DNA of 42,557 bases from an uncultured Lachnospiraceae bacterium (GTDB lineage Bacteria > Bacillota > Clostridia > Lachnospirales > Lachnospiraceae): the NCBI GenBank assembly GCA_947169385.1, contig CAMVPR010000023.1, forward strand, positions 1-42,557. The letters run 5' to 3'. Numbering within the stretch: the stretch's first letter is position 1; every line of letters starts with the position of its first letter. Shown piece after piece: positions 26,143-36,200 of the stretch. The notes below the pieces were generated by a model. That model saw nothing but the letters and a program-made list of their open reading frames with translations. It was not told the origin of the DNA and ran no database searches. A program made the position numbers and the translations under genes.

Positions 26143-28063
26143 ACTCTTCAACATTTTCTTCGGCTAATGATTCCCAGGTTTCGTAGAGCTTAGAGAGTTT
26201 ATCCTCGGCCTCCTGCCTCTTTATCGACAACTCATTAAGCTTGGTGTGATCGGACATATTCTCCGGAAGAGCAATCTCATTATCGATTTCTTCGATTAAT
26301 GTTTCTAATTCGGCAATCTCTTCCTCGGTCTTCTTAAGATCGTTCTTGATCTTTCTGAGTCTCGCCTGTTCTTCCTTCATAGACTTCCAGTCATCTTTAC
26401 TCTTGGTAGTCTCTTTAACGGTAGAAGAGGAGTTGACAGTATCATTTGCCATGGATAATTCTTTCTTCTTGTCAATGTAATAGTCGTAATTACCTTTATA
26501 TTCAGTAAAATGCTTGTCTTCAAGCTCCAAAATCCTGCTTGCTGTACGATTGACAAAATATCTGTCATGGGATACATAAAGCACTGTTCCTTCGTAATTT
26601 AAAAGAGCATCTTCCAAAATCTCCTTGGACTCTATATCCAAGTGGTTGGTAGGCTCGTCAAGAATCAAGAAATTATAGCTGCCTAGCATAAGCTTCGCAA
26701 GGCTTACACGTCCGCGCTCACCACCACTGAGTGAAGATATCTTCTTAAAAACATCCTCACCGGTAAATAAAAACGCTGCCAATACATTTCTTATCTTGGT
26801 GTTATTGAGATCAGGATATGCATCTGAAATCTCTTCAAATATCGTATTGGTATCGGTTAGGTTAGCGCTCGCCTGGTCGTAATAACCAATCTTGACTTTG
26901 GTTCCTAATCTTACCTTGCCTGAAGTCTGGTGCAGTTGCTTGGTTATAATCTTGAGAAGAGTAGTCTTACCTGTACCATTTCTTCCGATGATTGCAACCT
27001 TCTCGCCACGTTTAATAAAAATATCGGTATTTTCAAAAAGTACATTGTCAGAAAATGCCATACTTAAGTCTGTGATATCAATCACATCGTTACCGCTTGT
27101 AATTGAAGGTTCAAGCTTAAGCGTCATCTTGGACTTAACCTCGGTAGGTTTATCAAGCTTATCCATCTTATCAAGCATCTTCACGCGTGATTCGGCCCGC
27201 TTAATTGACTTCTCGCGATTGAACTGTCTTAACTTATCGATTACTTCCTCTTGATGTTTTATCTCGGCTTGCTGTTTCTCGTAAGCATTTAATCTTGCTT
27301 TTCTTAGTTCAGCCTTCTTATGAGCGTAGTCTGTGTATCCACCTGAAAATGTTGTGGATACACCATTATCTATATCAACAACCTTAGTTACAACCTTGTC
27401 TAAGAAGTATCTGTCGTGGCTGACGATTAAGACAGCACCGTTATAAGATGATAAGAATTGTTCAAGCCATGCTATAGATTCAATATCTAAGTGGTTGGTC
27501 GGCTCATCAAGGATAATGAGGTCAGGGTTCATAAGAAGAAGCCTAGCAAGCTCAACTCTGGTCTTGTAACCACCGGATAGAACATTAATAGGCTTGTCAT
27601 AGTCCTCCTCTGTGAACTTAAGTCCCTTTAAGACACCGATAATATCGCTCTTGTACTGATATCCGTTAAGCTGCTCGAATCTTGTCGTGTAATTGGTGTA
27701 AGAGTTCATCAAAGACTCTAATTCATCACCGGATAATGACTTCATCTTAATCTCAGCTTCTCTGATCTTGTTCTCAAGCTCGATAACTTCTTTCTTGGCG
27801 TCTTCCATAGCCTCATATATTGTAAGATCTAAATTGGTATCCGGGTGCTGTGAGAGATAACCTATGCTTGCTCCGTTCATGATGTGAACAGAACCGCTGT
27901 CTGATTCGTATTCGCCGACTATACATTTGATGAGAGTAGATTTGCCGGAACCGTTGATTCCGACTAAGGCGACTTTCTCTCGCTCTTCGATAATAAAACT
28001 AACCTTGTTAAGTATGGTGACATCAGCAAATGATTTGGTGATGTTTTGACAGTCAAGTATCAT
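26141..28063 (-). CDS. ABC-F family ATPase (YdiF/Uup-like)
   Basis: A 640-residue protein with two ABC ATPase domains and no membrane segments, as in ABC-F ribosome-associated factors. Domain 1 has Walker A GINGSGKST (residues 35-43), signature LSGGYKTRVELARL and Walker B DLIILDEPTNHLDIES. Domain 2 has GRNGTGKTT, LSGGERGRVSLAKL and FLILDEPTNHLDIES. A charged linker (KQQAEIKHQEEVIDKLR) joins them, and a C-terminal coiled coil rich in Lys and Glu fills the last 80 residues or so. Members assist stalled translation or protect against ribosome-targeting antibiotics; which applies here cannot be told. The RBS AAAGAGG precedes the ATG on the minus strand. It is the only minus-strand gene and is transcribed divergently from rex. 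Confidence 0.9.
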   Translation of the reverse strand: MILDCQNITKSFADVTILNKVSFIIEEREKVALVGINGSGKSTLIKCIVGEYESDSGSVHIMNGASIGYLSQHPDTNLDLTIYEAMEDAKKEVIELENKIREAEIKMKSLSGDELESLMNSYTNYTTRFEQLNGYQYKSDIIGVLKGLKFTEEDYDKPINVLSGGYKTRVELARLLLMNPDLIILDEPTNHLDIESIAWLEQFLSSYNGAVLIVSHDRYFLDKVVTKVVDIDNGVSTTFSGGYTDYAHKKAELRKARLNAYEKQQAEIKHQEEVIDKLRQFNREKSIKRAESRVKMLDKMDKLDKPTEVKSKMTLKLEPSITSGNDVIDITDLSMAFSDNVLFENTDIFIKRGEKVAIIGRNGTGKTTLLKIITKQLHQTSGKVRLGTKVKIGYYDQASANLTDTNTIFEEISDAYPDLNNTKIRNVLAAFLFTGEDVFKKISSLSGGERGRVSLAKLMLGSYNFLILDEPTNHLDIESKEILEDALLNYEGTVLYVSHDRYFVNRTASRILELEDKHFTEYKGNYDYYIDKKKELSMANDTVNSSSTVKETTKSKDDWKSMKEEQARLRKIKNDLKKTEEEIAELETLIEEIDNEIALPENMSDHTKLNELSIKRQEAEDKLSKLYETWESLAEENVEE

Positions 28064-28093
28064 AATAAACCTCTTTATTTAAATATTTATAAT

Positions 28094-28122
28094 ATGATAT
28101 ATAAATTTTTTAATATCTTCAA
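28094..28122 (-). promoter_or_regulatory. Probable promoter of the ABC-F gene
   Basis: On the minus strand TTGAAG (28122-28117), 17 bases and TATCAT (28099-28094). It is back to back with the rex promoter; the two -35 hexamers are only seven bases apart, so a regulator bound here could affect both genes. Confidence 0.5.
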
Positions 28123-28129
28123 GTGTAGT

Positions 28130-28158
28130 TTGACATTTTTTTCACATAATTTTATAAT
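28130..28158 (+). promoter_or_regulatory. rex: Consensus promoter of rex
   Basis: TTGACA (28130-28135), 17 bases and TATAAT (28153-28158), a perfect match to the vegetative consensus. The start would be near 28165, giving a leader of about 25 bases. A possible Rex-like half-site lies over the -35 and spacer (see findings). Confidence 0.85.
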
Positions 28159-28190
28159 ATATAGGATTATGTACGGAAGGAAGTGAGGTT

Positions 28191-28823
28191 TTGAAAGATA
28201 AAGGTATTTCCAGTGCAGTTACTAAGAGACTGCCAAGGTATTATAGATATCTTTCTGATCTCAAGGCTAGTGGTGTGGAGAGGATTTCATCCAAGGAGTT
28301 ATCCGAGAAGATGAAAGTCACCGCATCGCAGATTAGACAGGATTTCAGCAATTTTGGTGGTTTCGGTCAACAGGGATACGGATACAACGTTGACAATCTC
28401 TGTACTGAGATAGGCAAGATTCTCGGGTTAGACACCAAGCGTAAGTTAGTTATCATCGGAGCCGGTCACATTGGTCAAGCTTTAGCCAATTATCAAGGCT
28501 TTTCAAAGCGTGGATTTATACTTAGCGGTATATACGATGCTGATGATTCTGTTATTGGAAGCCGTGTTGGAGAGTATAGTGTTAAACCAATGCCTTCCCT
28601 TAAAGAGGACATCAAGAAGGATGATATCAAGATAGCGGTCATAGCTGTACCTAAGCATGCAGCACAGGATGTCGCTAATATGGTATGTGAGTATGGGGTT
28701 ACAGGAATTTGGAATTTTGCTTTGGTTGATTTAAAGGCTCCGGACAGTTGCGTTGTTGAGAATGTCCATTTAGTAGAGAGTCTTATGAATCTTGCATACA
28801 ATATAAGCGTTAAGGAGTCATAA
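28191..28823 (+). CDS. rex: Redox-sensing transcriptional repressor Rex
   Basis: A 210-residue regulator that senses the NADH/NAD+ ratio and represses fermentation and respiration genes. The N-terminal winged helix (about residues 1-80) has KRLPRYYRYLSDL and the recognition part TASQIRQDFSNFGGFGQQGYGY. The Rossmann part has VIIGAGHIGQALANY near residues 87-101, and the C-terminal swapped helix ends ...LVESLMNLAYNISV. The start is TTG at 28191, preceded by GGAAGGAAGTGAGG; no in-frame ATG fits upstream. The use of TTG may keep synthesis low despite the perfect promoter. The gene is followed after three bases by a coiled-coil protein and then the NAD(P)HX repair enzyme, probably one operon. Confidence 0.95.
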   Translation: MKDKGISSAVTKRLPRYYRYLSDLKASGVERISSKELSEKMKVTASQIRQDFSNFGGFGQQGYGYNVDNLCTEIGKILGLDTKRKLVIIGAGHIGQALANYQGFSKRGFILSGIYDADDSVIGSRVGEYSVKPMPSLKEDIKKDDIKIAVIAVPKHAAQDVANMVCEYGVTGIWNFALVDLKAPDSCVVENVHLVESLMNLAYNISVKES

Positions 28824-28826
28824 AAA

Positions 28827-29483
28827 ATGGGGCTTTTTAATAATGGCAAGAAGAAATCAGTAAGTATTAATCAGAGTGATTGGCAATTTCTAAAAGCTAT
28901 ACAGGGCAAGGAATTGCCTATTCTGACTTTGGATCCCAATTGGCATGCTTTATTTGCAATGAGAGGCAAGTCGTTAGAAATCAAGAATCTTGAGAGGAGA
29001 CTTACTGATTTATTAAAGGAACAGTCTAGGTTGACTGAAGCAAGTCAGAACATGTCAGATAAGAAGAAGCAACTTATGACTAATATTATCCACTCAATGT
29101 CTGAAGATGATGATATCAACAACAATCTTAAGGCGAAGCAGAAGCGCATGATTGAGAAGATTAACCAACAGGCTGTCAACAACGAAGATGAGCTTAAGAC
29201 GATACCGGATAGAATCAAACGAGTGAATGAGCAGTTGCTCTTAGAGACTTTCAGACAGGTTTACTATGAGATTTCCATCAATAAGAATGAGATAGCTGAA
29301 CTCGAGAGAGTTATAGACAATTTAAGAGTTGAACTTAATCAGAGAATTATGGAGAAGGACGACAAGGAAGAGTACAATCACGGTGTATTTAGTACCATTA
29401 AAGACATTGTCGGTATGAGTCCCATTAACATTTACGAAGAGACACACAAAAGTGCCAAAGAGCTAGGGGTGAGCAAGTCATGA
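28827..29483 (+). CDS. Unrecognised coiled-coil protein between rex and nnr
   Basis: A 218-residue soluble protein. After a short N-terminal part (GLFNNGKKKSVSINQSDWQF) most of the chain is helical and charged, with heptad-like segments near residues 45-70 (KSLEIKNLERRLTDLLKEQS), 75-140 and 145-185. It ends with a Gly- and Pro-containing piece (TIKDIVGMSPINIYEE). There is no signal peptide, membrane segment or cysteine pair. AAGGAG stands inside the end of rex, ten bases before the ATG. Its stop overlaps the nnr start (ATGA). The tight spacing on both sides suggests a role linked to NAD(H) homeostasis or only shared expression; I do not know a function. Confidence 0.8.
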   Translation: MGLFNNGKKKSVSINQSDWQFLKAIQGKELPILTLDPNWHALFAMRGKSLEIKNLERRLTDLLKEQSRLTEASQNMSDKKKQLMTNIIHSMSEDDDINNNLKAKQKRMIEKINQQAVNNEDELKTIPDRIKRVNEQLLLETFRQVYYEISINKNEIAELERVIDNLRVELNQRIMEKDDKEEYNHGVFSTIKDIVGMSPINIYEETHKSAKELGVSKS

Positions 29484-31120
29484 AATACATTCTGGACCAG
29501 AAGCAGATGAAGACTCTTGATAAGCACTCTGTTACGAAACTTCAGATTTCAGAGATATACCTTATGGAGCAGGCGGCGTCTGCGGTTGTAGAAGAGATTG
29601 ACGACAGATACTCAGTTGATCACAGAGTATTGGTGGTTGTTGAAGGTGGCAATAACGGTGGTGACGGTCTTGCAATCGCAAGACTTTTAACAGATAAGGG
29701 ATATGATGTATGCTGTTATAATGTTGGTCAGATTAAGAAGGTATCGCCTTCATTTACTGAACAGTTAAGACTTGCCAATGAACACGGTGTTATTGTCTAT
29801 GACAGTATTCCGGCGTCGGAGTCATTTGACATTGTTATAGATTCGATATTCGGCATTGGGTTAAAGCGTCAGATAAAAGGCGAGCACGCCAAGGTTATCG
29901 AGTGGATGAACAGGTTAGATGCTATTAAGATTGCCGTAGATACTCCAAGTGGTGTTCATTCTACTACGGGTGAGATTATGGGTTGTGCTTTTAAGGCAGA
30001 TATTACGGTGACATTTGGCTACATGAAACTTGGTCTTACAATGTATCCGGGGGCTGACCTCGCCGGACTTGTTGTAGTAAGGAATATAGGCTTCCCTGAA
30101 GAAGCGCTTATTTACGCTAAACCAACATACATAACTTACGGCTCAGGTAAGGCTGCGGTTATGAATTCTATGAAGTATTTCCCTAAGAGAGCTAACAGAA
30201 CCAATAAAGGCGATTACGGTCATGTATTTATGATTGTCGGAAGCGAAGGTATGGCAGGTGCTGCTGTTTTGGCTTGTAAGTGCGCATATAAGAGTGGCTG
30301 CGGCTTGGTTAGGATTCTTACAGTTTCATCTAACAGAGATATAATATTAAGCCTTATACCTGAAGCGATTGTATATACTTATGATGATATAGATGAGGCA
30401 TATAGAATCATAGATGAGAACTGGGCGTGGGCTGATGCGGTGCTTATCGGATGCGGTTTATCAAGGTCGGATATAGCTGTGGATATAACCAGAGCAGTAG
30501 TTACTTATGCTACGGCTTCTTCACCTAAGAAGCAGGTTATTATAGATGGAGATTCGTTATATATTCTAGGCAACAACAAGGATATATTAGAGAGATATAA
30601 GAAGTTGGATCCTAACTTAAGATGTTATCTCACCCTCACTCCGCATCTTAAAGAGATGTCTTACTTAAGTAAGATGCCGGTGTCAGTAATAAGAGATGAC
30701 ATGTTCAAGGCGGTTAAGTCATATATTAACGACAGCGAACTTAAAGGATATGTCACAGTTGTACTAAAAGATGCAAGAACAGTTATTTCTACCGGGGCAG
30801 GGCTTTCCTACATCAACATGACGGGGAATCACGGGATGGCAACAGCAGGAAGCGGAGATTGCTTAGCAGGTATGATGGCATCTATTATTGCACAGGGAGT
30901 TACGAGACCGTCTGACTCAGATGACAATAAGTCTCACACCTCAGAGAATCTGCTTCCTGATTTTGAGAATCTATGGATCAGGCTCGCAACAGTTGCTTGT
31001 TGCTTACATGGAGCTGCCGGTGATTTTGCAGTCAACAAGAGAGGAACCATTGCACTTACAGCATCCGATATAGTTGATTTTATACCTGAAGTCATGAAAT
31101 ACTACGATGAATTACACTGA
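29480..31120 (+). CDS. nnr: Bifunctional NAD(P)H-hydrate epimerase and ADP-dependent dehydratase
   Basis: A 546-residue fusion that repairs damaged hydrated nicotinamide cofactors. The N-terminal YjeF_N epimerase (about residues 1-210) has VVVEGGNNGGDGLAIARLL near residue 53 and VDTPSGVHSTTG. The C-terminal ribokinase-like dehydratase (about 225-546) has GDYGHVFMIVGSEGMAGAA, TLTPHLKEM and GSGDCLAG with the catalytic D460. An inserted stretch rich in Ser, Asp and Asn lies near residues 476-490. Its gene begins inside the stop of the coiled-coil gene and follows rex, which matches the NAD(H) theme. No terminator is obvious after it, but a new promoter follows. Confidence 0.95.
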   Translation: MKYILDQKQMKTLDKHSVTKLQISEIYLMEQAASAVVEEIDDRYSVDHRVLVVVEGGNNGGDGLAIARLLTDKGYDVCCYNVGQIKKVSPSFTEQLRLANEHGVIVYDSIPASESFDIVIDSIFGIGLKRQIKGEHAKVIEWMNRLDAIKIAVDTPSGVHSTTGEIMGCAFKADITVTFGYMKLGLTMYPGADLAGLVVVRNIGFPEEALIYAKPTYITYGSGKAAVMNSMKYFPKRANRTNKGDYGHVFMIVGSEGMAGAAVLACKCAYKSGCGLVRILTVSSNRDIILSLIPEAIVYTYDDIDEAYRIIDENWAWADAVLIGCGLSRSDIAVDITRAVVTYATASSPKKQVIIDGDSLYILGNNKDILERYKKLDPNLRCYLTLTPHLKEMSYLSKMPVSVIRDDMFKAVKSYINDSELKGYVTVVLKDARTVISTGAGLSYINMTGNHGMATAGSGDCLAGMMASIIAQGVTRPSDSDDNKSHTSENLLPDFENLWIRLATVACCLHGAAGDFAVNKRGTIALTASDIVDFIPEVMKYYDELH

Positions 31121-31150
31121 GTAGGATATAGAGGTATACCGGAATCAATG

Positions 31151-31179
31151 TTGACGGACACTTGTAATTGTGTTACAAT
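31151..31179 (+). promoter_or_regulatory. Promoter of the CBS/CorC gene and probably yebC
   Basis: TTGACG (31151-31156), 17 bases and TACAAT (31174-31179). This begins a new transcript about 30 bases after nnr. Confidence 0.75.
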
Positions 31180-31224
31180 CGCGGATGTTACTATAACTTT
31201 TAAGAAGGGGTGTTTACTAGCACT

Positions 31225-32064
31225 ATGTCTCAAGGTGGTCCCAAGCGGTTCTTCGGATTATTTAAGAAAGACAACGAAGAAGAGAACCAATTTGAAGAAG
31301 AGATTATTAACATTTTAAATGAAGGTCATGAACAAGGTGCGATAGAGATTCAGGAAGCAGAGCTTATAAGCAATGTTTTCGAGTTCACGGATAAAGATGC
31401 CAAGGACATTATGACGATTCGTAAGAAGGTAGTCGGTGTTGAGAAGTCCTTGTCCATCAAGGAAGCTGCTGAGTTTATTCTTGACCAGAATTATTCGAGA
31501 TTTCCTCTTTATGAGGAGGATATTGACAATGTAATCGGAATATTGCATCTAAAGGATGTCATGAAGGCATATTTTAAGCACGAAGATGTATCCTTAGAGG
31601 ACATAGCGACAGAGGCGTATTTTGTCCATGAGGCTCAAGATATATCCGATATGTTCAACATTATGCAGAAGACCAAGCAACACATGGCTGTCGTTGTCGA
31701 TGAGTATGGTCAGACTTCAGGTATCGTTGCTATGGAAGATATTATAGAGGTTATTCTCGGTAACATTTTCGATGAACATGATGTTGAAGAGAGAGAGTTC
31801 GTTAGACTTCAGAGACCTAACGAGTACATAATAAGAGGCTCTATGCGACTTGATCACATAACTGATGAGATTGAGGATTTGGTGTTCCCTGATGAAGATA
31901 TCGATACTTTGAACGGATTTTTGATCAATCAGATTGGTCATTTGCCAAAGGAGAAGGAGAAGTACGATATCACATATGGTGGATACAGATTCAGAGCCAT
32001 CGAGGTTAGAGATAATATGATTATCTTAGTCAGGGTTATTAAGCTCGATGAGCAACCAAGTTAA
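31225..32064 (+). CDS. CBS-pair and CorC/HlyC transporter-associated domain protein
   Basis: A 279-residue soluble member of the hemolysin C/CorC family without the DUF21 membrane domain. An acidic N-terminus ([20 protein letters not shown]) is followed by the helix typical of the family ([23 protein letters not shown]). Two CBS domains follow (about residues 60-190, with [21 protein letters not shown] and [20 protein letters not shown]). A CorC_HlyC domain fills the rest. Related proteins are linked to Mg/Co export or membrane stress, but this soluble form is not characterised to my knowledge. Start choice is uncertain: the ATG at 31225 has AAGAAGGGG about 14 bases upstream, while a GTG at 31210 lies too close to it. 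Confidence 0.85.
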   Translation: MSQGGPKRFFGLFKKDNEEENQFEEEIINILNEGHEQGAIEIQEAELISNVFEFTDKDAKDIMTIRKKVVGVEKSLSIKEAAEFILDQNYSRFPLYEEDIDNVIGILHLKDVMKAYFKHEDVSLEDIATEAYFVHEAQDISDMFNIMQKTKQHMAVVVDEYGQTSGIVAMEDIIEVILGNIFDEHDVEEREFVRLQRPNEYIIRGSMRLDHITDEIEDLVFPDEDIDTLNGFLINQIGHLPKEKEKYDITYGGYRFRAIEVRDNMIILVRVIKLDEQPS

Positions 32065-32102
32065 ATGCTTACAAAGATTTAATATATTTTAAGGAGGACG
32101 TT

Positions 32103-32831
32103 ATGTCAGGACATTCAAAGTTTTCTAACATTAAGCACAAGAAGGAGAAAAATGACGCAGCTAAGGGTAAGATTTTTACTGTCATCGGTCGTGAGATTGT
32201 AGTTGCTGTTAAGGCAGGTGGCCCTGATCCTGAGAACAACTCAAAGCTTCGTGATGTTATCGCCAAGGCTAAGGCCAACAACATGCCTAACGATACAATT
32301 GAGAGAGGTATCAAGAAGGCTGCAGGTGACGCCAACGCTGCCAATTACGAGTCAGTTACCTATGAGGGATACGGGCCTAACGGAGTTGCTATTATTGTAG
32401 ATGCTTTGACAGATAATAAGAATAGAACAGCAGCTAATGTGAGAAGCGCTTTTACCAAGGGTAAGGGAAGCGTAGGAACACAGGGTTGTGTATCATATAT
32501 GTTCCAAGAGAAAGGTCAGATTCTTATCGATAAGGAAGAGTGCGAGATGGAAGCAGACGACCTTATGATGATTGCGCTTGACGCTGGTGCAGAAGATTTC
32601 AGCGAGGAAGAGGATAGCTTCGAGATCCTTACTGCTCCTGAGGACTTCACTGCAGTAAGAGAGGCTTTGGAGAAGGAAGGAATCAAGATGGCTGAGGCTG
32701 ATGTTACCAAGATTCCTGACACCTATGTTGAGCTTGATGACGAGGAAGCAATCAAGAACCTCAACAAGACTCTCGATTTATTGGAAGAGGATGATGATGT
32801 ACAGCAGGTATATCATAACTGGGATGAGTAA
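32103..32831 (+). CDS. yebC: YebC/PmpR family protein
   Basis: A 242-residue YebC/TACO1-type protein. The N-terminus [20 protein letters not shown] is diagnostic, as is the later ...[17 protein letters not shown]. The chain ends in acidic sequence, as usual. YebC proteins were annotated as transcription regulators, and some are now known to relieve ribosome stalling on proline-rich stretches; both roles are from the family, not seen here. AAGGAGG precedes the ATG by six bases. The stop codon forms the first bases of a dispersed repeat. Confidence 0.96.
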   Translation: MSGHSKFSNIKHKKEKNDAAKGKIFTVIGREIVVAVKAGGPDPENNSKLRDVIAKAKANNMPNDTIERGIKKAAGDANAANYESVTYEGYGPNGVAIIVDALTDNKNRTAANVRSAFTKGKGSVGTQGCVSYMFQEKGQILIDKEECEMEADDLMMIALDAGAEDFSEEEDSFEILTAPEDFTAVREALEKEGIKMAEADVTKIPDTYVELDDEEAIKNLNKTLDLLEEDDDVQQVYHNWDE

Positions 32832-32882
32832 TCCCTCATTACCATTCGGGATTAAGATTCTTCGCTACGCTCAGAATGACAT
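32829..32882 (-). repeat. Dispersed repeat family A, subtype alpha, long form
   Basis: On the minus strand it starts TGTCATTCTGAGCG, TAGCGAAGAATCTT, and continues through ATCCCGAATG to AATGAGGGATTA. It matches the unit at 1656-1709 along about 54 bases. The first three bases on the + strand (TAA) are the yebC stop codon, so the insertion or copy boundary falls exactly at the gene end. Confidence 0.85.
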
Positions 32883-32925
32883 AAAACATATATATACGTA
32901 TTCTTGAAGAATAAATGATTAGATT

Positions 32926-32949
32926 GCCGCCCTTTAGGGGCGGTTTTTT
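32926..32949 (+). terminator. Intrinsic terminator after yebC
   Basis: CCGCCC (32927-32932) and GGGCGG (32938-32943) form a G+C-rich stem around TTTAG, followed by seven T residues. It ends the transcript of the CBS protein and yebC. Confidence 0.92.
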
Positions 32950-32951
32950 TA

Positions 32952-33201
32952 TTTTAAGAATATTTAATTATATACTTCACTTAAATGTAACAGTAAAATG
33001 GTAAATTATTATAGTGAAATGCTTTATATATAGCCTATTTGAGTTATTTGTGATGTGGCTTTTTATAATTTCAGGACATGCCGATATAGTATATGAGTTG
33101 TAATTTAGGGCGTAGAGTCAACGTTTACAATATATAGTGTGTATTGGTTGATATATAACGAGATTTAGTGTATAATAGTTATATTTAACGTGGAGGTTGG
33201 T
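32952..33201. other. Gene-free AT-rich region before the surface-protein operon
   Basis: Apart from the repeat and terminator at its left end and the promoter at its right end, this part of the 370-base gap between yebC and the BIG2 genes shows no reading frame, no tRNA and no riboswitch that I can recognise. The predicted leader is too short (about 20 bases) to hold an RNA switch, so any control should act on DNA in the AT-rich 200 bases upstream. Confidence 0.6.
33148..33176 (+). promoter_or_regulatory. Promoter of the BIG2 surface-protein operon
   Basis: TTGATA (33148-33153), 17 bases and TATAAT (33171-33176). Five of six and six of six positions match consensus. It is the only good promoter seen before the three genes. 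Confidence 0.75.
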
Positions 33202-36200
33202 ATGATGAGACATAAGAATGGTTTTGATATATATAGACATAATTATCTTAGAGGAATTATAGCTACACTTTTAGTGTGTGTTATGATTATTACTTCTTCA
33301 ATCACATCGGATTATATTATTCCTAAGGCTGATAAAGCACCTATAGAAGGCAATTCTGAGAATCCGGGTATGTTCAGTTACGAAGGAGCTCCAAGCCTTT
33401 ATGCAGGCGAGAGTATAACTTTAACACTTCTTAGCGGTAGCGGATCTAATGTTACATGGTATTGCGATGACCCAGGACATTATACATCTATTCATACATC
33501 TGCAGACAACAATCAGGGAGATACATTTTATATGGATGTTCTTGGTGGTACTACTGAAGGTGCAGATGTAACTATTACCGCGATCAACGATACAACTCAC
33601 CAATACAAGAGTATTACCATAAAAGCATTGGCTAATAATATGTTTTGGTTTACACAAGGACCTGACCACACAAGAATTACTTCAGGCAGTGTGGATCTTC
33701 CTTACAATGGTAGTATTGTTATCGGTACTAACCAGCTTAAAGATATCAGTTTTACCAACACGACAGGATATGTATACTATGAGGGTAGTGGTACCAGTGG
33801 CTATACTGTCAGCAATCAGGCAAGTGACACGACAACCAATCCTGAGAACCCTGTTGTTTGTTCGAGTCAGTATTCATTTACCGATAACGAGGGCTATAGT
33901 CACAATATCACTATCAAGCTCGATATTCACGTTATAGATACGATTTCTTTATCTCAGCAGAGCGATATGACTGTGTATAAGGGAAGCGAGAACGGACCGT
34001 CTACGTTTGACGTAATTGCAACCGTTACCAATCTTACAGAGAATATTTCATGGAAGGTATATAGTGGCGATCTTACTGCAGATGCGTGTATTGCTTTAGA
34101 GACAGCCGACCCGACCAGAGTTAATCCAACAGGAATTACTCTTAAGACATCTACAACCAAAGCTAACGCTACGGTTAACAGACAGCTTAACGATATGGCC
34201 AATGTCTCTATAGACAAGGATCTTGACATATCTGTTTATGATACATACACAATCCTGGTATCTCAGTTGATTTACGGCGAGAGATCAATCAATGCTATAT
34301 GCCATGTGCATGTGTTACAGCCGGCTACCGGACTTACTCTTTCACAGCATACAGCTAATCTATTCCTAGGCGGCAACAATGAGCCTGCCAATTCAAGAGT
34401 TACAATCACAGCTACATTAACAGGAGACAATGGATTAGAGCCTAATGATACAACTATCATCTGGCAATCCACAGATAACAGTATTGTCGATATAACATCT
34501 AACGGAACCGCTTGTACGCTTAACGCTAAGCTTCCGGGCAGCTGTGTAGTTGTTGCAACTTCTAAACAGAACCCGTCAGCAACAGATGTTATCTATGTAA
34601 CCGTATCGCCTAAAGTCAGTAGCGTTGATATTACTGCTGAAGATATGACAGTCAACTTGGCAGAGCAGTATATTCAGCTTTTTGCCAATGTTCAGTCTAA
34701 TGCAGTTGACGAAACGGTAGATACAGCGGACTACGATGCATATGCAAGTGCGCTTAACAAGAATGTTGTTTGGTCATCTAACGACAAGAGTGTCGCAACG
34801 GTTGATATGTACACCGGTAAGGTTACGCTTTTGTCAGCCGGCAAGGTTACTATCACCTGTTCTTCGGCGGATGATACCAAGATTTCAGATTCTATTATAA
34901 TCACGATTAACGTACCTGTTGCACAGATATTCTTGCAGGATAACTTTAAGAAGATAAGTGTCGGAGAGAGCTTTACGCTTTACTATCAGTTGATTTCCAA
35001 CTATGCAGGTTACGAGCCTTCCAACAAGGAAGTTACCTGGGAGAGTTCAGACGATCAGGTTGCCGTAGTTGACAACGACGGTAAGGTTACAGGTGTATCC
35101 GGAGGTACCGCAACTATACTCTGTAGAGCAGATGAAGGACAGATTACCGCAACTTGTACGGTAGAAGTATACCAGGCAGTATCAAGAATTGATCTTTCTG
35201 CAACATCAATGGAACTTAATGTAGGTCAGGAAGCTGTGCTTGAAGCATTTGTCTATCCTACAACCGCATCACAACAGACTGTTTCATGGGAGTCCAACAA
35301 GCCGGAGATAGTATCTGTTACTGAAGATGGTGTTGTAACTGCCAATCAGCTTGGAGCACCTGTTGTTATTACGGCATACATTGTCGATAAAGATAGGACA
35401 GTCAAGGCTACCTGTATAGTTACGGTGGTTGTTCCTATCACATCCATTACAGTTACACCGGCCACCAACAACCTTAAGAAGGGTGATACAGTGTTTCTGA
35501 CAACTTCCGTAACACCTGAGAATGCTTCAACTAAATCGGTTGTTTACGGTAGTACCGATCCTTCTGTAGCCGTAGTTGACGCTAACGGACTTGTCACTGC
35601 CGTCGGAGGCGGAGATTGTTATATAACCGCAAGATCAAGCGGCAACAGAGATATGATGACGAGTTCATATATAGTCGTTGACGAGAGCGTTGAGGGCTTA
35701 ACCCTTAATAAATACACCAAGACATTATCTAAAGGCAGTCAGTTCCTATTGGTTGCCAAGATTAAGAATAAGACCGCAACCAATAAGGATATATATTGGA
35801 GCAGCACCAATGACAGTATTGCTACTGTTAATCAGAACGGAGTAGTTACAGCCAAAGGATACGGAAGTTGTTATGTGACTGCTCATACAATGGATGGCAC
35901 TAATCTTACCAGGTCGTGCAAGATTATAGTAAGGCGGTATGTTAAGAGCATTAAGCTTAAGCCATCTAAGCTATATCTTAAAGTCAAGACTAAAGCAACA
36001 GTCAAGGCAACAGTCAGTCCGTCCAATGCTAGTGTTAAGACATTGAAATGGACTAGTTCTAACAGTAAGATTGCATCAGTTACAAACAAGGGTGTCGTAA
36101 CCGGCAAGAAGATTGGTACTTGTACGATAACCTGTAAGGCGACGGATGGAAGTGGAGTCAAAAAGACAATTAAGGTATATGTCAAGAAGTCACTTACCAA

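Noticed and set aside
33183-33201. c-di-GMP riboswitch controlling the surface operon
   Set aside because: The leader from the predicted start is about 20 bases, too short for any known class.
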